A DNA stretch of 64,000 nucleotides from assembly GCF_004328665.1 (NCBI RefSeq), contig NZ_CP019771.1:62001-126000 (forward strand), written 5' to 3'. Of the stretch, positions 33,768 through 41,917 are shown one piece after another. Within the stretch, counting starts at the first letter, position 1. Each line of letters begins with the position of its first letter. The translations under genes and the position numbers were made by a program. This DNA comes from Pseudoalteromonas sp. DL-6 (GTDB lineage Bacteria; Pseudomonadota; Gammaproteobacteria; Enterobacterales; Alteromonadaceae). The notes under the pieces are model-generated. The model was not told where the DNA came from and made no database searches. It worked only from the letters and a program-made list of their open reading frames with translations.

Positions 33768-34730
33768 CTAATTAAAGGCACTTAATAGTTTAGTAAGTTG
33801 CTCTAAGCGCTTGTCTGTCATCACTTTATTATTAATTTTTATTGAAACGTCACCACTTTTAAGGTTGCGTTGCACACTAATAAAGTCGTTTTCAAGCACA
33901 GCCTCACGCTTTAATGCTGTTTTAGGCTCTGCGGTTAAATATTTAGTGATCAACATAGCGCGCTTGTCGTCGGCTTCTAAGGCGTTAACTTCATCATTGC
34001 TGGCAAGTGCAACAACTAACTCGTTAAATGCAGCCTCGTCTCGCTCCTTTGCGTTAATCAGCTTTTTAGCGACTTCTCTCCCTACATAATTAGCAGTTGG
34101 GTAAAGGGCTATAACATCGGCAGATATTTGCTCATACGCTTTGATAGCATCAGCAATCGCGGTGTGCGATACCCCTTCAATAACGGCAATTTCGCGGTAC
34201 GAACCTTTTTTGCCTTGTTGAATGAGCTCATCTCGAGTTTGCTGATACGCTTGGCCTAACTCCCATAGACTAGGGGCAATGTATTGATCGGAAGAAACCG
34301 CTAACACTTTGGCATCTTGCTCATTAAAATCATTTGAACTCAAAACAAGATAGTCTGCACCAGCCAAAATACAGGCTTTACGACGTCTTGAACCTGCAAG
34401 AACGAGGCTCATATCACCTTGATCCCAAAGTAGGGCAGGGTGCTGATTGCGACCATCTTCTTTAATTGCAGGAAGTATATCGGATACCGACTTTTCGTTT
34501 AAAAGCGCTTGTACACGGCGATTTTTGCCATAAACCTGAGTCGATTTTTCAATCTCGTTATGTGCAATCACTTTACACACTAAGGTGATTTCGCGGTTAG
34601 GATCGCTTGGCGCAGGCATACGAATAACATCGCCTGCATTGGCTTGCTCTAAAAGAGCGTCTAAGCTGCTACTGCCAACAGCGGTTGCAAAGGGATCTAA
34701 GCGGGTGTCATTTTTACGTTTTTTAGCCAT
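33768..34730 (-). CDS. parB: ParB-family partition protein
   Basis: A 320-residue ParB of plasmid type. The CTP/phosphate-loop box is LVLAGSRRRKACILAG (about 110-125). A helix-turn-helix follows at about 188-215 (SYREIAVIEGVSHTAIADAI), and the C-terminal part should dimerise. It follows parA by 15 bp in one operon. It binds parS and works with ParA to segregate the replicon. No parS was identified with certainty. Confidence 0.9.
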   Translation of the reverse strand: MAKKRKNDTRLDPFATAVGSSSLDALLEQANAGDVIRMPAPSDPNREITLVCKVIAHNEIEKSTQVYGKNRRVQALLNEKSVSDILPAIKEDGRNQHPALLWDQGDMSLVLAGSRRRKACILAGADYLVLSSNDFNEQDAKVLAVSSDQYIAPSLWELGQAYQQTRDELIQQGKKGSYREIAVIEGVSHTAIADAIKAYEQISADVIALYPTANYVGREVAKKLINAKERDEAAFNELVVALASNDEVNALEADDKRAMLITKYLTAEPKTALKREAVLENDFISVQRNLKSGDVSIKINNKVMTDKRLEQLTKLLSAFN

Positions 34731-34745
34731 TTTTAGTCAACATCC

Positions 34746-35984
34746 TTACTTAGGCGTATTTAATTTTGATTGTGTAGATTGCCAATTTGAACGAATTAGC
34801 ATTTCGAGTTCATCGACAACATCTTTGATATTTTCTTGAGCGCGCATTAACGATTCTCTACTCGCTAAACTATCAGACGCTTTTTGATCAAAAATGGTAT
34901 TAAACGAGGATGAGCTCGCGGTAATTGCTGAACTGTGATTAATAGGGTAACTCATAACTTGGCGACCAAAGGCACTTCTTACGTCTTTAACAATGTCACG
35001 TTGTGAGTGATTGCCTTTTACATAATTGGTAACCAAAAATTGCATAAAGTCCCAACCATCGTGACCAAGAGCTGCAACGGTATGATAAATCTCACCTAAA
35101 CGTTTTAAATATTTATTATTAGCATCAAAGTCTACCGCTTCAGGATGAACCGGTATAAGCATCGCTGTAGAAGCCATTAATGCATTATAAAACATAAAGT
35201 TAAGAGTAGGCGCTGTATCAATTAGTAAAATATCAAATTCATCTTTTACTGGCTCGATAACACGCTCTAACAGCTTATGGTAATGGCGAGTTTGCTCATA
35301 GTTTGAGGTGTCTTTAAGCAAAGTTGCAGTTTCGTGTTCAAAATAAAAATCATCCATACCTGAGGGTAAAACACGAATATTAGGAATATGAGTTGGTAAA
35401 AAAGAGTTTGAAACAAATTCAGGCCAGGTTTCACCTTCTTCAAGATCAATGCAGTCACGCATTAAATCACCCACAGTAATTGGATCGGGCTCAGAAGATG
35501 GGAAAAAGCTAGATGATGACCCCTGCGGATCTAAATCGATAATACCAATTCGGTAACGCTTGATGTTAGTAGTGGCAAGTGCTGCAGCAATATTAACCAT
35601 GCTCGTTGTTTTACCACAACCACCTTTTAGCGAATTAATAACAATAACTTGGAGTTTGTCTGTCGGTGCACGATGATCGGGTTTTATATCCATTATATCG
35701 GCCATGGCAAAAATATTAACCAACGTATAAGCGTAATGACCGTTTGCACCGCGTTTTATGTTTAAATCGTCAAAATCACCATTGTCATGGCGTCTTTTTA
35801 AGGTACGATTATTACAACCAAGTAAATCAGCAGCGGCTTTTTGGGTGTAGGTTCTTAATTCTTTTTCTTCAGACTTAAGATGGGCGCGGTAATGTTGAAT
35901 ACGTCCTTCTAGTGATTTTTCAGCAACTTCTGCGGTTGCTTTCAAAAGTCGGTAGGTATCTAGCGCATTATTGTTGATAGACAT
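34746..35984 (-). CDS. parA: ParA-family partition ATPase (P1-like, with N-terminal HTH)
   Basis: 412 residues. An N-terminal winged-helix region (KAAADLLGCNNRTLKRR, about 48-64) precedes the deviant Walker A ATPase (LKGGCGKTTS, about 115-124), with Walker B near DILLIDTAPT. The length and extra DNA-binding domain mark a type Ia ParA, which also represses its own promoter. AGGAATAAAG precedes ATG. It is the first gene of parAB and divergent from rep across the origin. Confidence 0.93.
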   Translation of the reverse strand: MSINNNALDTYRLLKATAEVAEKSLEGRIQHYRAHLKSEEKELRTYTQKAAADLLGCNNRTLKRRHDNGDFDDLNIKRGANGHYAYTLVNIFAMADIMDIKPDHRAPTDKLQVIVINSLKGGCGKTTSMVNIAAALATTNIKRYRIGIIDLDPQGSSSSFFPSSEPDPITVGDLMRDCIDLEEGETWPEFVSNSFLPTHIPNIRVLPSGMDDFYFEHETATLLKDTSNYEQTRHYHKLLERVIEPVKDEFDILLIDTAPTLNFMFYNALMASTAMLIPVHPEAVDFDANNKYLKRLGEIYHTVAALGHDGWDFMQFLVTNYVKGNHSQRDIVKDVRSAFGRQVMSYPINHSSAITASSSSFNTIFDQKASDSLASRESLMRAQENIKDVVDELEMLIRSNWQSTQSKLNTPK

Positions 35985-36413
35985 ACTTTATTCCTCAAAG
36001 TTAGGCGTTTAGTATAATGTCCATTCAATTAGCTGTAAACAACTATTTAAGACGACATGTATTTTAAATACATGACATCTAAAATAATTTTACGCCTTTA
36101 ATATTGCTTAGTATAAATAAAGAAGTTTAAGTATGGTTAAATATATAAGGTATTAAAGGCTAAGGGCTTAAAATTATCATTTAACTACATGATTTACATG
36201 AATAATACTTAAAAAAGTGGATCAGCATTGTACGTGGTTAAGATCAGATCCTTATCTACTGGCAGATCACCTTTATACTAAGCAAATATTTAGCAGCTTA
36301 GTTACGCACAGGTTAAGCACTGAGTTACTCACAAAAGCATCGCTATAGATCATGTTTTTACTAAGTAAATTATAAAGTTATGCACCCACCAACAGAGATA
36401 ATAAGCGGTTTAA

Positions 36414-36460
36414 TTAGTATAGATCTGATCTGTAGTAAGTACAGATCAGATCTATGCTAA
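36414..36460. repeat. Inverted pair of iterons (47-bp palindrome)
   Basis: Two iterons face each other: left arm 36414-36434, 5-nt spacer, right arm 36440-36460, with 20 of 21 positions paired. Each arm holds two GATC sites. It lies just before the DnaA box. Confidence 0.85.
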
Positions 36461-36472
36461 CTCGAACTAAGC

Positions 36473-36481
36473 TTATCCACA
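36473..36481 (+). promoter_or_regulatory. DnaA box
   Basis: TTATCCACA, identical to the high-affinity consensus, lying between the iteron palindrome and the AT-rich stretch. Confidence 0.85.
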
Positions 36482-36755
36482 GGCAACAAATTTTTTGTTT
36501 AATTTGTCGTGCTAAATATCAAATAAAACACTTTGCAATGGACAAATTTATTATTCAGTTAGTAAAAATTCGGTTTATTAAAGCCTAGTTAGTATAAATG
36601 TGATCTGAAATCTTCTGTTTTAACTTTTGCTTAGTAAAATACTGATCTAAGCATTTTATTTGAAGTCAGATCACTTTTATACTAACTTAAACATTTAACT
36701 TTTGTGGCTTTATGTGTTGTTATTAGCTGTCACAATAAAAACGGAAATAAAAACC

Positions 36756-37970
36756 ATGAGCCGAAAGGTCAACATCTCGGTAGATAACTTGCCCGATACA
36801 CTTAGGGGCCAAATTCACGGGGTGGAAAGTGCAATTGATAACGAAAGCTTAGCACTATTTACAGATAATAAAGATGTGCGAATTTCGATAGAAAATGCAG
36901 CCCATGGGTTACGCGCTTACTCTAACACATTTAACCATTATGATCTGTGGGGACGCTTTGTTCGCTCAGGACATAAAAAGCTGCCACTTGAAGAAGCCCC
37001 TAAAAAAACCATTATTACGCGTAAGATATCTGAGAAAGTAGACGGTATTTTATACGATGGTGAAATTAAAATAACACCGGCTGTGGTAAGTACTCGTAAA
37101 GATGGTGAAGACGTTGAATACCTAGTTTGGCCATCAGACAGAGAAGAAAAAGTTGAGCGTGCACTAATTCGCCTTGCTTCAAAAGGTAAAATAGTAAAAA
37201 TTAATTTTAAGTCCGGTATTCAATATGCCGTTGTGTTTTCTATGAACGAATTAGCACAAGAACTTAAAGCGGTTGGTCAGTCTATGCCTTATCCGCAAAT
37301 TAAAGAATCGCTCGAAGCATTACAAGGTTCAAAACTTTCTTTTAAATATTCTGCTACTGACACTAAAAACTCTGATATTGATGATTCGTTCTATGAGTCG
37401 AATATGAACTTTTTATCGTCTTTACACTTTAGCGGTAAAAAAGGCCAAGGCGGAAATGTTAAATGTGTGGCGTGTTTAAATGCGTTTGTTCATAACATGA
37501 TCGATAACCTTGAATATAAGGGCTATTATTTTAATAGTGCTCAAGAATTAAAGCGCGGACTATCGCGTTGGATGATGTTACGTTTGTATCACTTATGGCG
37601 TTATGCTGCCCCAGGAAAAACGTATCATTTTAGACTGTTGTCTATTATGGAAAAATACGGCTCTATTTATTCAACCGATGATATTACCGAAAATAAATTA
37701 AAAGCACTGCGTCGTGATATGACCACCACGATGAAAGACTTAATTGAAAAAGGGGCAATATCTGAGTACAGCATTACCAATGTAAAAGATGATAAAACGG
37801 GTAATATTGTAGATTACACCTATGAAATGCATCCATCTGATCAGTTTTGTGATGAGATTCTGGCATTAAATAAACACAACAAGCGGATAGAGATACAAGG
37901 TGGTAAACGCATTGTTGAAAATGCAGTCTTAATTGATGAAGATAAGCTGGAAGAAATTGTAGAAAAATAA
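36756..37970 (+). CDS. Replication initiator protein (Rep_3/RepB-like winged-helix family)
   Basis: About 404 residues from ATG 36756; an upstream in-frame start 18 codons earlier has no ribosome site and reads through promoter DNA. Two winged-helix-like halves (about 120-230 and 245-360) with a basic SRWMMLRLYHLWRYA helix resemble initiators of iteron plasmids (RepA/TrfA class). It would bind the iterons just upstream to open the origin and, as a dimer, repress itself. It is convergent with tus through a shared terminator. It is clearly different from Vibrio RctB. Confidence 0.82.
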   Translation: MSRKVNISVDNLPDTLRGQIHGVESAIDNESLALFTDNKDVRISIENAAHGLRAYSNTFNHYDLWGRFVRSGHKKLPLEEAPKKTIITRKISEKVDGILYDGEIKITPAVVSTRKDGEDVEYLVWPSDREEKVERALIRLASKGKIVKINFKSGIQYAVVFSMNELAQELKAVGQSMPYPQIKESLEALQGSKLSFKYSATDTKNSDIDDSFYESNMNFLSSLHFSGKKGQGGNVKCVACLNAFVHNMIDNLEYKGYYFNSAQELKRGLSRWMMLRLYHLWRYAAPGKTYHFRLLSIMEKYGSIYSTDDITENKLKALRRDMTTTMKDLIEKGAISEYSITNVKDDKTGNIVDYTYEMHPSDQFCDEILALNKHNKRIEIQGGKRIVENAVLIDEDKLEEIVEK

Positions 37971-37999
37971 TTATATTAATTTTTACCACTAGTTATATT

Positions 38000-38026
38000 A
38001 AAGGCCACATAATGTGGCCTTTTTAA
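38000..38026. terminator. Terminator between rep and tus
   Basis: AAAGGCCACA pairs with TGTGGCCTTT (10 bp, 3-nt loop), followed by TTTT. It serves convergent rep and tus. Confidence 0.85.
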
Positions 38027-38031
38027 CATAA

Positions 38032-38907
38032 TTACTTTGTTACTTGTTCTAAATATAAACGGTCTACCAGAAAGTCATACTCACGTTTTCGTGGATGTGA
38101 TAACGGTTTTTCGTAACTCGGCAGTTGGCCATACTTAACATCGGGTTGTGGGTTTATAAGAATAAAAGGTAAGGCGGCACTAACATGGTAACGATTTTGA
38201 GCCGTGTATCTAACATTAACTTGTGGGCTAACTCGGGTAGGGCGCCTAATTCGTAATTTTTCTTTTTCACCTAAGCTGGCAACTCGAACTTGTTCTTGAG
38301 CAACCAATGATTGCCACTTTTGCTGATCAATCATTCTTGGGTTTTTATACCCAGCGGATTTTTCAAGCATTTCAAGAGCCATCTTCTTTGTGAGTGTTTT
38401 AGTGGCATGTTTATGCATCCAAGTAAAACGAACTGAAAAAGGGGATTCGCTTTCGCTATGAATTTTACGATAAGCGGCAAGCGTAATTAAATTTGGCATA
38501 GCATTATGCACGGCTTCAAATCGAGCATCATTATTGTCTATCGCTAAAATACAATTTTTAAATGCCGCTTTTGCATTATTAACTTGAGCAATGCGATCAA
38601 TGATGGCTTGTTTGTTAGCATCTTGTATTATTAATAAACCAGGGTGGCGTTTTAATACGCGACTACTCAGCCCAGGCTTTTTATACATATCAGAAAAAGA
38701 ATTTAAAATAGCCTTATGTGCTAGCTCTCCTGTAATTTTAGATACTGCAATCGACTCGGGAATTATATTTTCATCCACACTGCTTATTTCAGGTAGTTGA
38801 TAATATTCGGCCTTAGCAAATCCACATTCTTTAAGCTCTTCAATTAACCTAAGCGTTAACTCATTGAGTAAATCAAACTGGCTTCTAATTTGTACTTTTG
38901 TAACCAT
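38032..38907 (-). CDS. tus: Replication terminus site-binding protein Tus
   Basis: 291 residues (E. coli Tus is 309). Aligned blocks include MPNLITLAAYRK (E. coli LPGLITLNAYR), FTWMHKHATKTL (FGWANKHIIKNL), ALEMLEKS and LRIRRPTRVSPQVNVRY (LKIKRPVKVQPIARVWY). Tus binds Ter sites and stops DnaB helicase from one side only. Three Ter-like sites lie immediately upstream (38914-39246), the first 7 bp from the start codon, where it would repress its own gene as TerB does in E. coli. It stands next to the origin rather than opposite it. Confidence 0.88.
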   Translation of the reverse strand: MVTKVQIRSQFDLLNELTLRLIEELKECGFAKAEYYQLPEISSVDENIIPESIAVSKITGELAHKAILNSFSDMYKKPGLSSRVLKRHPGLLIIQDANKQAIIDRIAQVNNAKAAFKNCILAIDNNDARFEAVHNAMPNLITLAAYRKIHSESESPFSVRFTWMHKHATKTLTKKMALEMLEKSAGYKNPRMIDQQKWQSLVAQEQVRVASLGEKEKLRIRRPTRVSPQVNVRYTAQNRYHVSAALPFILINPQPDVKYGQLPSYEKPLSHPRKREYDFLVDRLYLEQVTK

Positions 38908-38913
38908 AACACC

Positions 38914-38935
38914 ACCAAGAACACATCTTACTATT
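38914..38935 (-). promoter_or_regulatory. Ter-like site 1, next to the tus start
   Basis: On the minus strand AGTAAGATGTGTTCTTGG; E. coli Ter is AGTATGTTGTAACTAAAG. It overlaps the tus leader. By E. coli polarity it would stop forks moving leftward. Confidence 0.7.
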
Positions 38936-39022
38936 CCACCATTTTCGCAAATAACCTTTTGCTTTGGTAGTCTAATATTTAAATATTACTCTATTGTTAA
39001 GATTAAACTTATATTTAAATTG

Positions 39023-39042
39023 AGTATGATGTGTTCTTTACT
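39023..39042 (+). promoter_or_regulatory. Ter-like site 2
   Basis: AGTATGATGTGTTCTTTACT shares AGTATG-n-TGT with E. coli Ter, including the G that pairs with the locking cytosine. Read on the + strand, it should stop forks moving rightward, that is, coming from the origin. Confidence 0.75.
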
Positions 39043-39226
39043 GTTGGTAGGAACATTTAAATAATAATATTTTCTAACTTACTAATAGTTATATATAAAC
39101 GAAGTATAAAGGAGTGGGTATAAACCAGCAGAACTACTCAGCTAGCATATATATTCGAAACTACATAACTGGCGGCAGATATATTTAATTTTAACTGTAA
39201 AGTTAAGAATACGTATAGGTGATTTA

Positions 39227-39246
39227 AGTATGATGTGTTCCTACGT
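39227..39246 (+). promoter_or_regulatory. Ter-like site 3
   Basis: AGTATGATGTGTTCCTACGT, with 14 identical leading bases to site 2 and the same orientation, 204 bp further on. A second barrier for rightward forks. Confidence 0.75.
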
Positions 39247-39506
39247 TTAACATTATCTTAAACAGCTTAGCTAAGTGGCTACAAGCAAAGCTAAATAAAT
39301 ACCACTCTTACTACATATCTTATTGTTTTTTAATGCTTTACGTTTTTTTATTTAAAAATTTATTATCAATAAAATAGCCAAATCTGGGCTTGCAGTCCTA
39401 TTTATATTTACCTAATAACTAAATAATTGGTAAATAGTGTATTTAGTCCTTGAACAAAGGACGCTGCATACGTTAATTTCAATACATCAGGTAATAGGAA
39501 TGAGGA

Positions 39507-40862
39507 ATGAACATGCAATCGTGGAACCCAAATAGCTGGAGAGAACTGCCAATACTGCAGCAGCCACAGTACCCAGATCAAGACGTATTAAAATCAGTAG
39601 AAGGCCAGCTTAAAAGTGCACCGCCTCTAGTATTTGCAGAAGAAACCAGAAGTTTGTTTAAACAACTTGAAGATGTGTGTGAAGGCCGTGCATTTTTACT
39701 TCAAGGTGGTGACTGCGCTGAATCATTCAGTGACTTTAACGCAGCAAATATTCGCGATACATTTAAGACCATTTTACAAATGGCTGTAGTACTAACCTAT
39801 GGCGGTAAATGCCCAGTAGTTAAGATTGCACGTATGGCAGGTCAATATGCTAAGCCACGTTCAGCCGACTTAGAAACAATAAACGGCGTTTCGTTACCAT
39901 CTTACCGTGGTGATATAGTAAATAACTTTGAGTTTACTGAAGAAGCACGAATTCCAGACCCCCAACGTTTAATGACCGCTTATCATCACAGTGCGGCAAC
40001 ACTCAACTTACTACGTGCTTTTGCACAAGGTGGGCTTGCTGACTTACATCAGGTTAACCGTTGGAACATGGGCTTTGTTGCTGCTAATCCACAAAAAGCG
40101 AAATACCAACAGCTTGCAGATAAAATTCAAGACGCTTTAGAATTCATGGAAGTATGTGGTATCAATTCCACTATAGCGCCAAGTTTAAAAGAAACAGATT
40201 TATACACCTCACACGAAGCGTTATTGCTAGGCTATGAAGAGGCATTAACCCGTAGAGACCATTTATCAGGTGACTGGTACGATTGTTCTGCCCACTTTGT
40301 ATGGATTGGTGAGCGTACACGTCAATTAGACCATGCTCATATTGAATTCTTTAAAGGTATTAAAAATCCAATTGGCGTTAAAGTTGGTCCAGGTATGGAT
40401 CCTGACGAACTTATCCGTTTAATTGATGCGCTAAACCCAGATAACATTCCTGGTCGATTAACGCTCATAACTCGCATGGGTGCAGACGTATTACCAGAGA
40501 AGCTCCCGGCGCTAGTGCATAAAGTACAGCAAGAAGGGCGTAAAGTAATTTGGAGCTCAGATCCAATGCATGGCAATACAGAAAAAGCCAGCTCAGGTTA
40601 TAAAACTCGCAGCTTTGATAACATTATGCGCGAAATTAGTCAGTTCTTCGCTGTTCATAAAGCTGAAGGCTCATACGCAGGTGGTGTTCATTTAGAAATG
40701 ACCGGACAACATGTTACAGAGTGTACCGGCGGTGCATATGGTTTATCGGATGATGACTTAGCGCAGCGTTACAAAACTCAATGTGACCCTCGCTTAAATG
40801 CCGATCAAGTATTAGAGCTTGGCTTTTTAGTTGCAGACCTTTTAAAAGATGCTCGCAAGTAA
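39507..40862 (+). CDS. Class II 3-deoxy-7-phosphoheptulonate synthase
   Basis: 451 residues of the type II (plant and Mycobacterium-like) DAHP synthase family: GGDCAESF (about 68-75), [22 protein letters not shown] and [10 protein letters not shown] boxes. It joins PEP and erythrose 4-phosphate, the first step of aromatic amino acid synthesis. ATG 39507 and ATG 39513 are both supported by AGGA motifs. It lies next to PEP synthase genes, which would feed it PEP. It is followed by a strong terminator. An essential-type gene close to the chromid origin. Confidence 0.93.
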   Translation: MNMQSWNPNSWRELPILQQPQYPDQDVLKSVEGQLKSAPPLVFAEETRSLFKQLEDVCEGRAFLLQGGDCAESFSDFNAANIRDTFKTILQMAVVLTYGGKCPVVKIARMAGQYAKPRSADLETINGVSLPSYRGDIVNNFEFTEEARIPDPQRLMTAYHHSAATLNLLRAFAQGGLADLHQVNRWNMGFVAANPQKAKYQQLADKIQDALEFMEVCGINSTIAPSLKETDLYTSHEALLLGYEEALTRRDHLSGDWYDCSAHFVWIGERTRQLDHAHIEFFKGIKNPIGVKVGPGMDPDELIRLIDALNPDNIPGRLTLITRMGADVLPEKLPALVHKVQQEGRKVIWSSDPMHGNTEKASSGYKTRSFDNIMREISQFFAVHKAEGSYAGGVHLEMTGQHVTECTGGAYGLSDDDLAQRYKTQCDPRLNADQVLELGFLVADLLKDARK

Positions 40863-40881
40863 TACGCCTTCCTAATATGTT

Positions 40882-40910
40882 AAAAGCCGCTATTATTTAG
40901 CGGCTTTTTT
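40882..40910 (+). terminator. Terminator after DAHP synthase
   Basis: AAAAGCCGCTA pairs with TAGCGGCTTTT, ending in six T. Confidence 0.85.
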
Positions 40911-40953
40911 GTGTGCTGTGTGTAATTACATGCTTAAATCACATGTTAGTTTG

Positions 40954-41763
40954 TTAGTACTTACGACGCTCAAGACCTGTATCAGAAATGATTTTTGCTG
41001 AGATCTCTTCAACCGAATGGTGGGTAGAATTTAAATGAGCAATTTTATGCTTCTTATAGAGCATTTCTACTTCGCGCACTTCAATACGACACTGTCTAAT
41101 TGATGCGTATTTTGAATTTGCCATGCGTCTATCTCTGATCGCAGCCAGTCTTTCAGGGTCTATAGTTAAACCAAACAGTTTATGCTTATATGGCACTAAG
41201 CACTTGGGTAACCCTTCGCTTTCTAAATCATCTTCTGTGATCGGATAATTGGCCGCTTTAATACCGTATTGCAGAGCTAAATATAGACTTGTCGGTGTTT
41301 TACCACTTCGGCTAACGCCAACCAAAATAATGTCAGCCTCAGCAAAGTTTTTAATATTACCGCCGTCATCATTCATTAAAGCATAGTTAACTGCATCAAT
41401 TCTAAAGTCATAACTTTTCTCGTGTATAGAGTGTGTTCTGTGCACTTTAGGTACTGGGGCAACGTTCAATTCGCTTTCAATTTTTTCACTATACGTTGTT
41501 AAAAAGTCATACGAGACGGCATCTGCAGAGCGAATAATTTCCGATAATTTATGATTCACAAAGGTAAAAAACACTAATGGTTTTTCACCTTGCTTAGATG
41601 ACGTTGCATTGATAAGCGCTTTAATTTCAAGTGCTTTTTCTTCTGTTTCTACAAAAGGGATTGTTTTATGATTAAATTCAACAGGAAATAAAGACAAGGT
41701 CGCATGACCAAACACTTCAGATGTTATTGCCGTGCCATCTGAAATATAAAACGCAGTTCTCAT
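40954..41763 (-). CDS. ppsR: PEP synthase regulatory protein (bifunctional kinase/pyrophosphorylase)
   Basis: 269 residues (DUF299 family). The P-loop GVSRSGKT is at 149-156; the N-terminal FYISDGTAITSE opens the family. It adds phosphate from ADP to a threonine of PEP synthase to inactivate it, and removes it by phosphorolysis. It is divergent from ppsA, the classical arrangement. Confidence 0.95.
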   Translation of the reverse strand: MRTAFYISDGTAITSEVFGHATLSLFPVEFNHKTIPFVETEEKALEIKALINATSSKQGEKPLVFFTFVNHKLSEIIRSADAVSYDFLTTYSEKIESELNVAPVPKVHRTHSIHEKSYDFRIDAVNYALMNDDGGNIKNFAEADIILVGVSRSGKTPTSLYLALQYGIKAANYPITEDDLESEGLPKCLVPYKHKLFGLTIDPERLAAIRDRRMANSKYASIRQCRIEVREVEMLYKKHKIAHLNSTHHSVEEISAKIISDTGLERRKY

Positions 41764-41917
41764 AAAGCCTCTTTTTTATTACATTTAATTTTAAAATAAG
41801 TGTATCACGGTTTACGTGAGGACGTTTGCCAGTGTAGAATGGGGGCGACCTTTATAAAAGGTTTTCTTTCTTAACTCTCACAGTTAGTACTACAATTTGT
41901 TTTTTGGAGAAAGATCC

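Larger units (their letters stand above)
36215..36700. other. Replication origin of the replicon (iterons, DnaA box, AT-rich stretch)
   Basis: Lies between divergent parA and rep. Seven 18-bp iterons: 36264-36281 (+), 36347-36364 (+), 36414-36431 (-), 36443-36460 (+), 36589-36606 (-), 36631-36648 (-) and 36668-36685 (+), consensus AGATCA-N2-TTTWTACTAA, plus a degenerate copy at 36559-36576. There are twelve GATC sites in about 450 bp. A perfect DnaA box TTATCCACA is at 36473-36481, followed by an AT-rich stretch (36484-36570) suited to opening. The iterons nearest rep probably also repress it. Confidence 0.88.
38908..39506. other. Terminus-like gap between tus and DAHP synthase
   Basis: 600 bp of AT-rich DNA holding three Ter-like sites and a small hairpin (GTCCTT/AAGGAC, 39446-39462) ahead of the DAHP synthase gene. 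No supported gene. Confidence 0.6.
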
